Shown piece after piece: positions 43,753 to 56,200 of a stretch of DNA of 64,000 nt. The translations under genes were made by a program, and so were the position numbers. The DNA comes from Xylogone sp. PMI_703 (Eukaryota; Ascomycota; Leotiomycetes): contig JAJTUQ010000002.1 in the NCBI GenBank assembly GCA_021399445.1, forward strand, positions 6,510,001-6,574,000. Direction: 5' to 3'. The notes below the pieces were generated by a model. It had not been told where the DNA came from. It saw nothing but the letters and a program-made list of their open reading frames with translations, and did no database searches. Numbering within the stretch: position 1 is the stretch's first letter; each line of letters starts with the position of its first letter.

Positions 43753-46700
43753 TTATTCCTCATCCGCACCACCTCTCATCCTCTTGACACGATCGTTCCA
43801 GATTCTCTTTCCTACGCGCGTCTCGAAGTGTGCTGCCGTGCTGGGAACATCCTTTCCGGTGGCCTCCATTGTGGAGCGGACCTTATTGCGGTAGGAGTCG
43901 ACTAAGCAGCAATACGTTAGCGTTATATCTATGGAAAAAACTATGCCCACTATACAAGAGGAAAAACTTACGAGCTTTCTGCAAGAATACGGTTTTATCG
44001 GCGAAAACTCTGCTCTGGTGCCAGGTCATGCGGTAACCCAAGTCATTGAGTCTAGCCTCTTTTCGTCGCTGGAACTTCTTCATCCGTGGAGTAGCGACCT
44101 CAACTTCTGTACCATCTGGCACGGGGACCGACACCATAGTTCTGGCTCTCTCCCTAGCAAGCTTTCTACCTCTACTACCGCCTTCTACGCTAAGTACGCC
44201 GTCATCATCGCCATTAAAATCTTCGTCTCCTAGGTCGTCCTCAAAGAAGCGGCTGCCGCAGGGAGAACTGGGTCGGCTCTGCATCTCAACAGGAAACCAG
44301 GTCCGTGGATATACGCTGTTACTCTTGCGGAAGGAGTCCGGGATCTCCTGGATATCGACAGTATCAAGAGTGACACGGACGCGAACACGGTTTCCCTTGG
44401 CAGTATCGTCGACAAGGATGAACTTGCGGCGCTTGGACTCGGGGATATCGCCAAAGAGCGCAATATGGTCGGCATTAGAGGTAGAAGGAGAGTGAGAGTG
44501 GCGACGAGATGAGACAAGGCCGGAGTGCTGAAGATGAGCGTTGTTTGGGTGAATGGAAGGTGGCATCGCAGCGCCATTAGGGGACGCTTGAGGGGGATAG
44601 TTAGTGGCTCCTCCGTAGCCTTGAAAGACGTGGCTCTGTCTGATATCATTAACGGCATTGCCTGGCGGGCCGTTTCGTGCTAGAGATGGAGAGTGTTGCT
44701 GCTGTTGCTGAGCCTGCTGCTGAGCCTGTTGTTGCTGCTGGTGTTGCTGTTGCTGCTGCTGGAGATATTGACCGTCACCTACAAGATTGAGACTTCAGAT
44801 TAGCCTCGTACAACATTTTGAGGATGTGTTATATATATATAAATATATCCGGCAGAGCAAACATAAACATAATACAGGAGTATAAGGAATACGTAGAACA
44901 TGACATGATTCTTGGTTTTTCTTTCTGCCAGGGAGCGGTAGGGCTTGGACTTCGAAGATGACAAAAAACGAGTTTTTTTTTCGTTGCTTTGGTGATCTGA
45001 GTAGCTTGGCTGATGATGGTTGAGACATCCAGCTACCTCTGGAGAAAAAAAGAGAGATGTAAAAGGAGAAAAAAGAAGCCGTGCTGCAAATGATGTATTA
45101 TACAGGAAGAATGATTTTGACGTGATCCCCGCCCAGTAAAAAAATCCGCGCGCGCGACATGAAATATGATTCAAGTAGTCCGTCCCATGAAAAGATAAGA
45201 TAGTTTCCCTACCCACCGCTCCCCTCCAGATTTACACTTTGCATAAAAAAGAGAAAAAGAAACAACAGGAAAAGAGGTATCATAGCAACATTTCGCACAT
45301 CACATCTGGTGAAACATACCGACTTCTTCTCCTCCTTGGGGTTGTCCGTCATGGTGAGCATGGTGATGGTGAAGTTGCGCGCCTCCCATTCCAGCTATAC
45401 TGGGCTTGCCCATATTGGGCTGTGGTGGACCTGGAGCAGGCATAACACCCGAGGGTGGCATGCCTGTTGGTCCTGTTGGTCCACCCATGTGAGGGTTCTG
45501 AGCTTGGTGGGCCTGCACAGCAGCCTTACGGTTGTTGAGCTTAGCCATTCTTCGTACACGTCTGCTACGGAGTCTGGGATCCTGATTGCTATTTCGCCAG
45601 CTATCTACCGCTCGCTGAATCAAGCCTCTCTTGCCGCGTAGGCATGGATTGAGCTCAGCCAAAGCCCATCCTACAGTATTACATTCAGTCTCGTACACGA
45701 GACGGTTTCCTCGGTACTGGTCTTTGCTGCAGCAGGCACGTGGATAGACGCAATTTTCCGTCTTGAATTCCGGGCTCAAGTTGTCCACATTGACGGACTC
45801 GACATCGCACCTGATCGTGTACTCCATCTTGACGCGGTCACGGGAATATTCAAATGCGATCCACTGAACACCGTTGTTATCTTGACGCACCACGAGCGGG
45901 GTTGTCGCGGGGATGGGGCCTGGAGCAGCATTAGGATTTACGCCGTTGCCGCCAGGAATATTGTTCTGGTTCATCTGGGGAGTGTTTGCCTGGTGCTGGG
46001 GCGGGCCCAAGGGAACAGCAGGTCGGGGCATCTGGGGCACGTGAGGTTCCATCTTCGGCCGTGGACTGCCCGTCATGCCTGGCTGCTGCTGATGCTGCTG
46101 GCTCGGGTGCTGCTGCATGGGGTGTTGGTTGGGCGCGTGAGACATGAGCAAGTTGGGTTGCGAGGTCATAGATTGATGGTGCTGCTGGGGTTGAGCATAT
46201 GGTGATGGCCCGCCTTGAGGAGGCATGGGCGGATAGTGTTGCGGTGGTGGATAGTACATCTGCGGGTTCTGCTGCAACTGAGAAGCTGGCGCACCATACA
46301 TGCGGTGTTGGTCATGTTGTTGAGGAGATGCGACCGAGGCTGGAGAGTTCGATTGAGGAGTATGGTAGGAGATGGGGGGATATGGTCGCGTCATCTGCGC
46401 GGCCGCCATGTTGTCTGGAATATCGGAAGCTGTTGAGGAACGCAAGTTAGCATTCGCGTAGATGGAGACGCGTCTTCTAGCTCTTTTCAGTCGAAGAGAG
46501 AAAGACGATGGATCTTCCACTTGCCTTGAGATGTATATGTTCCTGATGCGCTGGGAGTACTGTATGGACTCGGATGCGCGTTGTAGTATGGAATTTCCTG
46601 AGGATGCTGTCCCGCCGGAGCCTGCGCGCCTTGGGAGTACTGCTGAGGGAGGTGTTGTGGCTGTTGCGGGTACGGGTTGGAGTGCTGCTGCTGCTGCGGC

Positions 46701-46819
46701 GGTGGTGGAGCCTGTGGATGATGCTGCTGATGCACGATGCTCGAGGGTCGCGGGTGCTGTTGAAGGTGTTGTTGAGCCGGTGGAGGACCCTGCTGCGCGT
46801 GGTGAGGATGATGCTGCAT
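43753..46819 (-). CDS. medA: medusa (MedA/Ren1/Acr1)-type developmental regulator
   Basis: Four exons, 46819-46525, 46429-45320, 44778-43972 and 43901-43753, give 786 residues, all joins in phase. Exon 1 and the first half of exon 2 are Gln/His/Pro-rich. A first conserved block (about 286-395) begins QWIAFEYSRDRVKMEYTIRC and ends in basic RLRSRRVRRMAKLNNRK, a likely nuclear signal. After a poly-Gln stretch from exon 3 comes a second block (about 585-660, KRRKFILVDD...RVRVRVTLDTVDIQEIPDSF). The tail is RVGKRIWNDRVKRMRG. I associate this pair of blocks with fungal medusa proteins, Gln-rich nuclear regulators of conidiophore and appressorium development. That naming is from memory. The first intron has a GC donor (AAG/GCAAGT). 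The second intron is 541 bases. An upstream in-frame stop supports the chosen ATG. Confidence 0.7.
44779..45319 (-). other. 541-base intron separating the two conserved blocks of the medusa-type gene
   Basis: Donor GTATGT follows GGEEVG, acceptor TTGTAG precedes GTGACGGTCAA. Retention adds MFHQM and a stop, giving a protein with only the first conserved block. The intron holds several purine-rich words and an AT run, but no coding text. Confidence 0.75.
46430..46524 (-). other. GC-AG intron of the medusa-type gene
   Basis: Donor CTCAAG/GCAAGT and acceptor CAACAG/CTTCCG, 95 bases, phase 1. No GT donor nearby keeps phase, and the joined text TYTSQASDIPDNMAAAQ is sensible. The donor matches the extended consensus at every position except the C. 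Confidence 0.75.
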
Positions 46820-48013
46820 GGGAAAACGAGTCAGCCGATGGACTTGTCAGAGAAGGCGAAGTCCAATTGCAAGATTATAATGACCATTGAAGGAGAAAGC
46901 AAGATGGCGCAACGCGATTTTGTTTTCCCGTAGGATGTAATTATTTTTTTGTGGTGGTGTTAAGTGGTAAGTGGTTCGCGCGGCTGCTTTTTGCACACTC
47001 GTGTGTTGTCAAATCGCGGGTGGTGGTGACCCTTGGCGACTAGGGATTGCGCACTATAACGCGGGTACCTGGAACGCCTGGTCCTCGACTAACAAACAAA
47101 ACGGTTCCTGGGGGGTGAAGGAAACAATGTGGACTCCCACTTTATTTGCACTCAGCCCAAACCCCAGGGGATGCAACCGAATTGGCAAAGCAGCAATAAA
47201 AAAATTTTTAAAAAAAGATAAAAATAAAACTCGAAAGGCGAGGCAAAACAAAATTAGATGGAGCTTGCGAGAGTAGATGAGATGCGAGCGCGCGCACGCA
47301 AATCTGGCGAGAGAGTGCAAGGGAGGAGGAACAGTGTAGGGGGAAGAAAACAACAGGGCGCGGGTGGTACCTGCGTGGTAACGGACAGCCTGGGTTTTTG
47401 ATTAAGGAATTGCGCTGGATGACGAAGGCGAGCGACCAGGCCAGACCAGACCAGAGGGAAGAAATTGTCCGAGAGAGAGGGGGGCAGAAAGCAAGATTTC
47501 GCTGCCGGATGCGCCCGCTTTTCACAACAAGCCGGTCGAGGGATATTTATGAGCCCTGGAAAAAAGGGCAGAGTAGAGGGCAAGTCGCGATGATGGAACG
47601 AGGGCAGTCAGAAGCTTATGAAATGGAGAACCAGCTGCTGCTTGCGCGCGGGCGAAAAAAAGGACAAAGTCCGGAGAAACCAGCCAGAGAAGAAACTCGG
47701 GGAAGGGGGTTTTAGAGAGAAATCGATCGGAGCGAGGATAAATGGGAACTCGCGCAAGAAGCCAGAGCAGAGAGAGAGAGAGGCCAGAGACCAGAGCCCA
47801 AAGCAGGAAGCAGGAGCAGCGTGCAAGTATGGCAGCAGCTCCCCAGCGTTGAATGGAGGAGGCCGAAAGAGAGCAACGACGGACGAGGACAGGGGCGCGA
47901 GGGAGATGCGGGCCAGGGGGGGGTGGGGTGGATTTAAGGAAGGTCAGAAATCAACGCGATGGTGGTGGCTTGCCCTTCCTGCTGCGACCGGAGAGGTGCG
48001 TATGTGCGTATCT

Positions 48014-48032
48014 GTGTGTGTGTGTGTGTCTG
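48014..48032. repeat. (TG)n microsatellite
   Basis: A run of TG dinucleotides (CTGTGTGTGTGTGTGTGTC). A second, shorter GTGTG run is at about 48763-48776. Confidence 0.9.
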
Positions 48033-49824
48033 TGTTGAAAAAGTACCGTAGGCTCCTCTCCTCTCTGCTTCTCCTCTCCCTTGCCCTCCGTTGGATGCCT
48101 GTCTACGCTGCGAGCTGCTGCTGCAACGCCCACGTCCAGATAGAGGCTCCGGGGTTACTGGCCGCTCCGGGGAATTGAGTGGCACGAGTGGATTGCTGGC
48201 TGGCAGGAGGCGCGATGATGCCGAGCAGCAGTGGTGTGGACGTAGTCGGCGCGATGGACGAGCAGTAGCCGAGTTACAACGGGCGGACAGGAGCAGGACA
48301 CAGGGCGGCGGGAAGGATGGAGACGTGGGAGTGGGTCCAGCCCGGGGACAACCCCCCTTTTGGGCCCAGCGCCAGACCTCCAAGACGCACCACCAATGCA
48401 CCACCCCTCCTGCCTCGCCGTAGCCCCCCCGGCCTTCAAGCAGGGCGATGATGCTGATGTGCCGGCCTTCAAGTGCCCACCGGAGACGGCGACGCTGGCT
48501 TGCTGCGGATGACGAGCGCCACGGGCACGAGCATGGAGCCCCCGCCCAATCACCACCGGGCTTGCTGACGGCTGCCTCTTGGCCTGCCAGGACCAGGGTC
48601 TCCGAGGCCACCAACGAGGGCAGCCAGGGGACCTCGCCGCTTCAACCGTGACTGATTGGCCACGCGATCCATTGGCTCAGAGACATCCATGTACGAGTCC
48701 TTTCTGTTGCTCGCTGGGAGGGCGGTGAAAGATGCTGCTGCTGCTCGTGTGCGTGCGAGTGTGAGTGTGTGTGTGCCGAACCGGCTGATGCGCGGTGCTC
48801 TCCACTCCAGCAAGCACCGAAGGGAAAAGAAAGACCGCGCCGGAACGTGAAGGCGAGAAGTGTGAACGGCGATCGCAGGACGAGGAGGGCGCCATTGGAG
48901 CACAGAGGAAATCGATCCTCGATCCTCTTCCCCTCGCAAACAGGCCATGGCCCCCGGGAATGACGCCCTAGGCTGCGTCGACGCAGGGACTAAGCAAATC
49001 GAGCACAGCGCGGGACTCGCCCTCTCCGCCAGCTGCCCAAAATTGGCCCCCTCGTCCGAGGCGTCTGCAAAATTAGGCGTAGGACGGGGTGTCGCCCTTG
49101 CGAGCTTGTGTACCGTAGCCCCCGTAGCCCCTAGCTGTCCTTTTCCCCTTCTCTCTCCTCCCTCGTATACGGCGGCCACCAGAAGCAGGAAAGATGAGGG
49201 AGCGCCAGGGGGATGTCATCGAAAAAGCACCCGCCTGCACTTGCCCACCGCCAGAGCAGGGAGGGCGCGGGAGCTTAGCAGGCTGCCCTAGCCGCTCCAA
49301 GGTGATTTGTCTGAAACGCTGGCCCTGGCACGACATCTGCCCATCGAGTCCTTCAACCGCCAGTGACAGGCGCGTTATGGCCGCGGACATCACCCTCAGG
49401 CCACGTGTAGATCACTCCTCGCCGGCCATGAGGGAGAGGTGCAAAGATGGGGGGGCTGTGCAGCGTGAGGGACGGCTGCAGCGAGCTGCATACAGCTTAT
49501 CCCGCCATAGCTGCGACGGTGATAATAATGATTATAATAATAAACCATCATCGTCCATAATAGCTCAGCAATCGCAAGCAGCAGGAGAGGAAAAAGTCAC
49601 GCAGCAGCCAGAGTAGGGCCGGGAACGAGATTGCCTCGTCCACAGACATGCAGCAGGTTGCATTGAGCGCGCCAGACGCACAGCCAATGGCAGGCCGGGC
49701 CGCACGCCCATCGTTGCCCTCTTCGCGCGTGCGCCACCGAAGCCGGCCCACCCCCCGTCCACCCTGGCTCATGCACTGCCGCTAGTCCTCGAGGCATTGA
49801 AGCCTGCAGCAAGTCAGGAGCATC

Positions 49825-49880
49825 CGTACCGGTAGTGGTACAGTACAGCACTGTGACCGTACCGTACCGTATTGTATTTT
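49825..49880. repeat. GTAC-rich palindromic island
   Basis: Dense GTAC and CCGTACCG words (CCGGTAGTGGTACAGTACAG and CCGTACCGTACCGTATTG). Similar islands occur at about 4950-5160, 53745-53760, 53960-53980, 54195-54210, 56735-56860, 58200-58215 and 59150-59195. Confidence 0.7.
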
Positions 49881-52800
49881 TATGCTTTGCCCTGCTCTGC
49901 GGGACTTTGTCCGTCGCCCTCGCTCTCGCTCTTCGCCCTCAACCACACTCCCGCGTCTGTGGCCCCGCCTGGAAACAAGGAATCGTCCGGCTGCCCGCAG
50001 CTCTCCTTGCAATCAAACTCGCAGCAACCGCTCGCAGCCATCGCGCAGCAGATCGAGGTCAAGAGGGCGTGGGCATGGGCGCAGCCTGGACCGGCAGTCC
50101 GTCAGGGTCAGGCTGCTTAGCCCAGCCCTCTCCAGCCCCAGGTGCAAGCCCCGGAGGAATGTGTGCCAATGCGTCGTGAAACATCGAACTCTCGAGTTTC
50201 GAGTCGCCCAACCACCAAACCCCCCCAGCTCGGCTCCCAAAGGGGGCGAGGATAGTAGAACCACCCACGGCATTGCTCGCATCACTTGAAGCTTCTGGAA
50301 AATCCACGCCGCCGCGCTCGATGGACCTGGTTTGGATGCCACAGCGCACACGCGACCATCTCGTCGCCGCCAGACCAGCGCCAGACTTGGCAACTGTCGA
50401 AAGCAGGACGTGCGCCGTTTACTGGAGAAGCCGCACCTAGAGCTAAGATCTCACCAGCCCCACCGCGCATCGCGGGCATCAGAAGTTATTTGCGTCCTGC
50501 GCTGGTACGCACCACCCCGATCCTTGGGTGACAAATACCCGGGGCAGTGAACGTAATGCTCCGTACGGTGCGAGCCTCCATTCAGGCGGAAGGCCCGAGC
50601 AAAAAGTAAAAACGCCATAAAAAGTAAAAAATAGGATGCCGGGAAACAATAGCAGAAAATATATGAGCTTACGTGATCTGGTGCTACCGCCACCCCTGGC
50701 TCCTCCTTGTACGCTGGTCGATGCGCCATGCCTGCGATGCTGATGCTTCCGTCAAAGACCTGGTGTGGCTGCAGAGAAGGAGATGTTAGCCGTGCATCAA
50801 GCCCTCGAAAAAGAAAACCGTTGCAAAATGATCAGAGCCGACCAAACCAGCTTGGTGGCAGCTCTGTCTATCCGAAAGAGGGAAAGAAGGAAACAGCATG
50901 ACGAATTGGGGGACCTTGCTCTGCCGTGGCGCGCAACATCCGTGCGCCAGATACGGAAATGCTAACACAAGCAAACCTCAAGTGTCTTAAGAGAGTGTCT
51001 CGAATATCAATTTCAAGAAGAAGCAGATTCCAAAGCTTCCATGACTATTGATAGAACACCAACAGTCTGGATCGCAGTGGAGAGCGAGCAGTCCCTGGGA
51101 AAAAAAGGACCCATGCACACTTGCGCGAAGCAGAAACTCGAATCGCCATGCATATATTGAGGGGTGTTGGGTTTCACGTCACAGGCACAGAATCTTTGTC
51201 CCACAACGATGCGACCACCCGCAAAGTAAGACCGGATCCCAACCACTGGATCGAGATGAGTCGAAGATATGTAACGTTATCGGGTGGCCCCTCGGTTTTG
51301 GTCACGGATCAATGCATCAAGAGGACCCTCGAGAGGAACAAGGGGAATTAATCCTCTTTGCGGAGTGCAACATCTCTTTGCTCGTGCTGCCCATAGCTCT
51401 GGACGTGCGCGGATCTAAGATGCTAGACACGATGTTCATCCAGCTCTTGCGCGCCACAATTCAGAAACCTTAACACTGTCGATTGAACTTTCAACCTGCC
51501 CAGCAGGGTTTTGCAGCGTACATCATCAATTCTCGTGCGCTGTAAGCTCGACACTGAAAAAGACCAAACGTGTAGCTCTGATACCACCCATTGGGTGGCA
51601 GTTGCACACAGTAAAGATGCTTCCAATATTACTGAATATGCATCTAGCACTGCTACTATGATCTGACGAGAGCCGTGGTGATACAACAGTGTGTCGTGGT
51701 GCATACACGCATTTCGTGGAACGCATCGCATGGTACGGCTCCGTATCCCACGTTTTCACGTGAGCCGGCCACTAACCCGTGGTGTTTCCAACACGTGAAC
51801 CACGGTTTCATCATCCACGGTGATGGAAGATGCGGAACCCCCGACAATCGAGCCAATAATTGACGACGAAAAGGGAAAAGGAAGACAATCATCTTTGACT
51901 TACCCTTAGTTGTAGATGTAGCCCAAGTTGATCTGGATTATGGTGATGACGAGAGATGCGGCTCTAGCCTTGCGTGGGAGGTAATGCCTGCGATGTTCTA
52001 GTCAGCCCAGCGAGTGCGCAAGAGTGAGCAAGGTGGAAAAAGGTGCCAGCTGCAGGCGACTTGGCTAGCGCCTGCAGGAGCAGTGGGAGAGATGCATACG
52101 ATAGAAATCAGAGACAGGGAAAGCCGATGCAAGCTCCCACAGTGTGTTCAAGAAAAGGAAGGGAAGAGCGCAAGAAAGAGAACGGCCGCTAGAATCTCCA
52201 ACGGCTACCCTGGCGTGACTGCGATGATAGACAGCGGGTTGCAGAGAAACGTGCCTTGAACGTTGAGGATGGAGAATGGCGCTCTGTGGGAGACCAGGAC
52301 CAGCTCCAGAGGGCTGGGCGGGCAGATATAATTATACAGGCATGGGTGGTCGGCTCAAGCAGGAGGAACTCCAGCCAGGGATTGCCATTGCCCACTTGGG
52401 GTGAGGAAAGGGAGGAGCCACCGGGGGGTCGCGCGCAGGAGCCGCTCGGCACATTATTAATTAAGGAGACGGGGCGGCAGCAGCAGAATGCTGGTCCGCT
52501 GGCAGGGCCTGCGATCGCGGATGGCACTTCGCTTAAGGTGCCATGATGCCTGCAGTGGATGTTGGTGGACCTCGGGGAACCAAACAGCGCTGTGACCCGG
52601 ATCACAGCCAAGAGAAAAAAAAATGGGAAGAAATTTCTTTGCTGTGAACGGCGTGATGCGCCGGTCCCGAAACGTACCTGTAAAGTGGTAAGAAGAAGGA
52701 TATGATGGCGCGACGCGTCACCTAAAGGTTGTGATGAATGCGTCCAGATGGGTGAGATTATTGCTGGTGGTTATCCAGGTTCCTCGACTGGGACCGCTAT

Positions 52801-53200
52801 ATTGGGTTTGTTCTAGCAGATCTGTCAGTGCTGGGCCTACTTGGGCCCCTGGCTGTGCTGGGATATCGTCGCTCAATTTCTTGAGAGCCCAACTTACTCA
52901 AGAGCTTCGTTGACAATCAATAAAGCGACGATGGAATATAATACTGTAGCACTTTTGCCCAATATCTTACGCCCTTTTCGGATAGAATCTCTGCAGGATC
53001 TCGCTGTCTAATGCATCCAAGTGTTATACTGAAGATTGTCTGGCTCTCTGGAGCGGGAAGGTAGTGCCCCGATGGTCACTGTCGTAACCCTCACTGCTTG
53101 GGCGCTTGGGCGATTGGGCGTATTGTGACGTTCTATCACGAGCAATTGGATTGATGAATCCAGTCAACACGTTGCTAGTCAGGTCGTGAATTGCATGGCA

Positions 53201-56200
53201 CTATGGTAGTAGATGTTGTGGGATAAAGATTGATAGGTATCGGACGATGGGATGTTGAAGAAGCGAAAGAAGTTTTGGATCTTTTCTCGATCGCTAGTGG
53301 TGCTTGTCGACAGACGCGCTTCGTGGATTGGTACCGGTAGGACCTCACGGGGGACTCGGGAACAGCGCAGCAAACAGCTGGCTAGAACCTCTGGTCGAAG
53401 GTTGGTGAGCTAATAATCAGTCCCGCCCGGCTACCATTCAGAATCTATCGTCTACAGCAAAAAACAATTCCCCTTGCCAGGTGTCAGGTGTTTACTGCTA
53501 GTAGCCGATGCGACCTCCAACAATCTTCTACTCCGACCTCCTGGACGTCCCAGAACCACGGAATTACAGTGACTAGCGGCGATCGTCGCAGTTGACGCCC
53601 AAGATTCCCCTCGTCACAGGTACCCGGCACCACCCCAGCTTGAAGATGGAAGAAGCTCCGATACGAGGAGGCTGTGTCCCCAGCGTCAAGCTCCAAACGA
53701 CCTGTGACGATTGACGATAGGGTCCGTGATGCTGTTTCGTGCAGTTTATACACAGTACAATACCGATACTCGAGAACGGGAAACACCAGTCGTCGACCTT
53801 GCGAATGGCTTCAACAGCTGCAACATGCACAAGCCAGTAGCTTCAACGGTATCGCATGAGCGGGTAGCAAGGATATGGGTGAGGTGCGCCTGGCTGGGGA
53901 GGGCGAGCTGAGGGACCTGGCAATGCAGAGGCCAAAAGCTTGACCACAGAAGGGCAATGGCACTGTACGTTACTGTACCGCACGCATCTTGGGCGAACAG
54001 ACGGCTCCAGGGCCACTGGCCGCTGGCAGGAAGGGGAGACCGGGTCCCGCTTTCACTGGTCTTGTTCCTCCCAACTCTTGCAGACTGCCTGCGGCGACCA
54101 GTGGGGCGTGGGCAAGGCTCAAGAGGCTGGGCCGGCTGGCGGGTTGGCTTGTCCGGAGACCACATTATCATCGATGACATTGATCATCACCTATCGTACC
54201 GTACAGCACTGTGTGCTCTCTGAAAGAGTATCTCTTTATCTACTCTACACTACAGCACAGTAACTACGATATTGACCTGATATCAGTTAAGAGGAGCGAC
54301 TATTGCTTCAAACACCAGGTGGCACCCTCCTCATGGAATCAAAGACAACCACCATGCACTCATTCAAGCGCTCATACTGTAATATGTCCCAACGAAGTTT
54401 AGATTACGGCCACCTCGGTCGCCGGATAAAACTACCAAGGACACCATTACTTGCTCTTCCATTGGCTGCGAAACGACCTGCCTCGGTGACCATTGACAGC
54501 TCTCCTGAAACCAAAGGTTACGTATTACGCCCGTTTTCACGTTCCTTCTCGCATAACCGTGTTGGTTGGCACTAAACGGGGCATTCTTTACGGAGCTACG
54601 GTAGGCACTGCGGCTCTCAAACCCCTCCAATCCTGCACAAGTAGGCACGGTAATCACAAGCCAAGGTCCAGACTCAAACCGAAGCAGCGAGATACCTATC
54701 CACACTAATTGGTTATTTATAGCGCTTACTTTGCTCCCCCGGGCGCATCACTGCCAGATTCGATTCAAAATGCAGCCGTCAGCATCGCGATGCGCCTAGA
54801 CTGCTAGATATGCAGTGACGCCTGCATGAAGCATGAAGTTATCGGAAATGACCTTCCCAATCAAGTAGTACTCGATGATCGCCTCGATGTCGCAAGGAAA
54901 ATAAATGTCAATCCAAGCGTGCGAAGGATGAGGTGATTCCAGGTTTGGAAATCTAAGTTTCAGGACGCAGTAAGATTCCATCGCCCATCTCAGCACCCAT
55001 ACAGCGATTTCCCGCGGTGTTGGTATGGTGCTATCCCAGTACTTTCTCACTCATCAGATTCAGGGGCTTCAGGTCTCCCCTGCCGCCCCGCCATCAGCGA
55101 TCCAAAATAGGGTTTGCGCTCTATCCGGGTACGAGCTTACCCGTTTCCTGGAGAAGTCAGATTCCGATGGCTCTGTACCAAAGCTCACCAAACACCTGTG
55201 GAGTACCATACGGTAATCAGTCTCCTCAACCCTCTTTGAGCCTGTGTTTAGTAAGAAATACCTAATGTGCGACGTTGCACACGAACTTGACTCATCTACG
55301 TTACACTAATAGTGCCCTCGATAGGAGCCATCTTACACTGAAAAAATGATACGCTGTGGGCATTCGGTCTTCTCGGCCTAAATTACTCATCCCGCATACG
55401 TATTCATAATCTATCAGAGGCTCTGGGAAACTAGTGCAAACCCTTGCTTCCATACATCATCCCGGATGATTACATTCCCAGGAATTCCTATGCTCGCTAT
55501 GGAAAGACCTAAATATTCTCCAGGAGAAGAGTGAGTGGCCACGGCCATTACCAGTCGGAGAGAGCCTTGCCACCAAAAAGTTAGGATAGATGTACAATAC
55601 TTCACGGCCCGGTATCTAAGAGTTGCACCGTGTCTATCTTACCTACCTTATACGGCCGTTACTGCTGACGCAGAGTACCATTTCCTACTGTACTATTGTA
55701 TAAGATTCCTGACTATCTACCTATTTCCAGTATCATTCAGGCAGCCACCAAAGGTATTGACTTTATCAGATGCCCGTTGTGGTGATGGCTAGCCATAAGC
55801 CACAGTCTGCTAACGCCTTGCTTATGACGCTTATTGCCAAATTCAAGGTCGAACAATAATTAATACTCTTCACTAGGTTCGTTCATTTACGTGAACAATC
55901 AAGGCAATATGCCGGCTAAAATTAACCACTCCTTGCTAGCTTCGTCATACAGATGGTTCAACAAGAAATTTGTCATTCCTAAAATTACAGACTGGAGGAT
56001 TATCAACCAAATTATCCCCATTAATGTTCAATCACGACCCGGATGCCTTCTTCCCTCTCTTTCCGAATCACGTTCATAACTATGGACCAATCACCATCGG
56101 CCAATTTAGCCGGGGTATGAATGGGCAAGATTTTCCTTGCGGAGTCCCTCCTGGAGTCGCTCTCGGAAAGACGGCGCACAGGTTTGGAAAGCTTCACCAG

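Larger units (their letters stand above)
46820..53200. promoter_or_regulatory. GC-rich gene-free upstream region of the medusa-type gene
   Basis: I see no gene on either strand. Up to about 50.5 kb it is GC-rich, with purine-rich words on the plus strand (AGAGAGAGAGAGAGG near 47770) that read as C/T-rich leader on the medusa strand. It has GT dinucleotide runs at about 48016-48030 and 48763-48776. Long open stretches occur on both strands at once and encode only Arg/Ala/Pro/Ser-rich text, as expected in GC-rich noncoding DNA. From what I recall, medA genes have unusually long 5' leaders with upstream reading frames, so part of this may be transcribed leader. Confidence 0.45.

Noticed and set aside
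47000..50500. Many open reading frames of 60-230 codons on both strands
   Set aside because: They overlap each other in several frames, encode Arg/Ala/Pro/Ser-rich text, and lack domains, as expected of GC-rich noncoding DNA.
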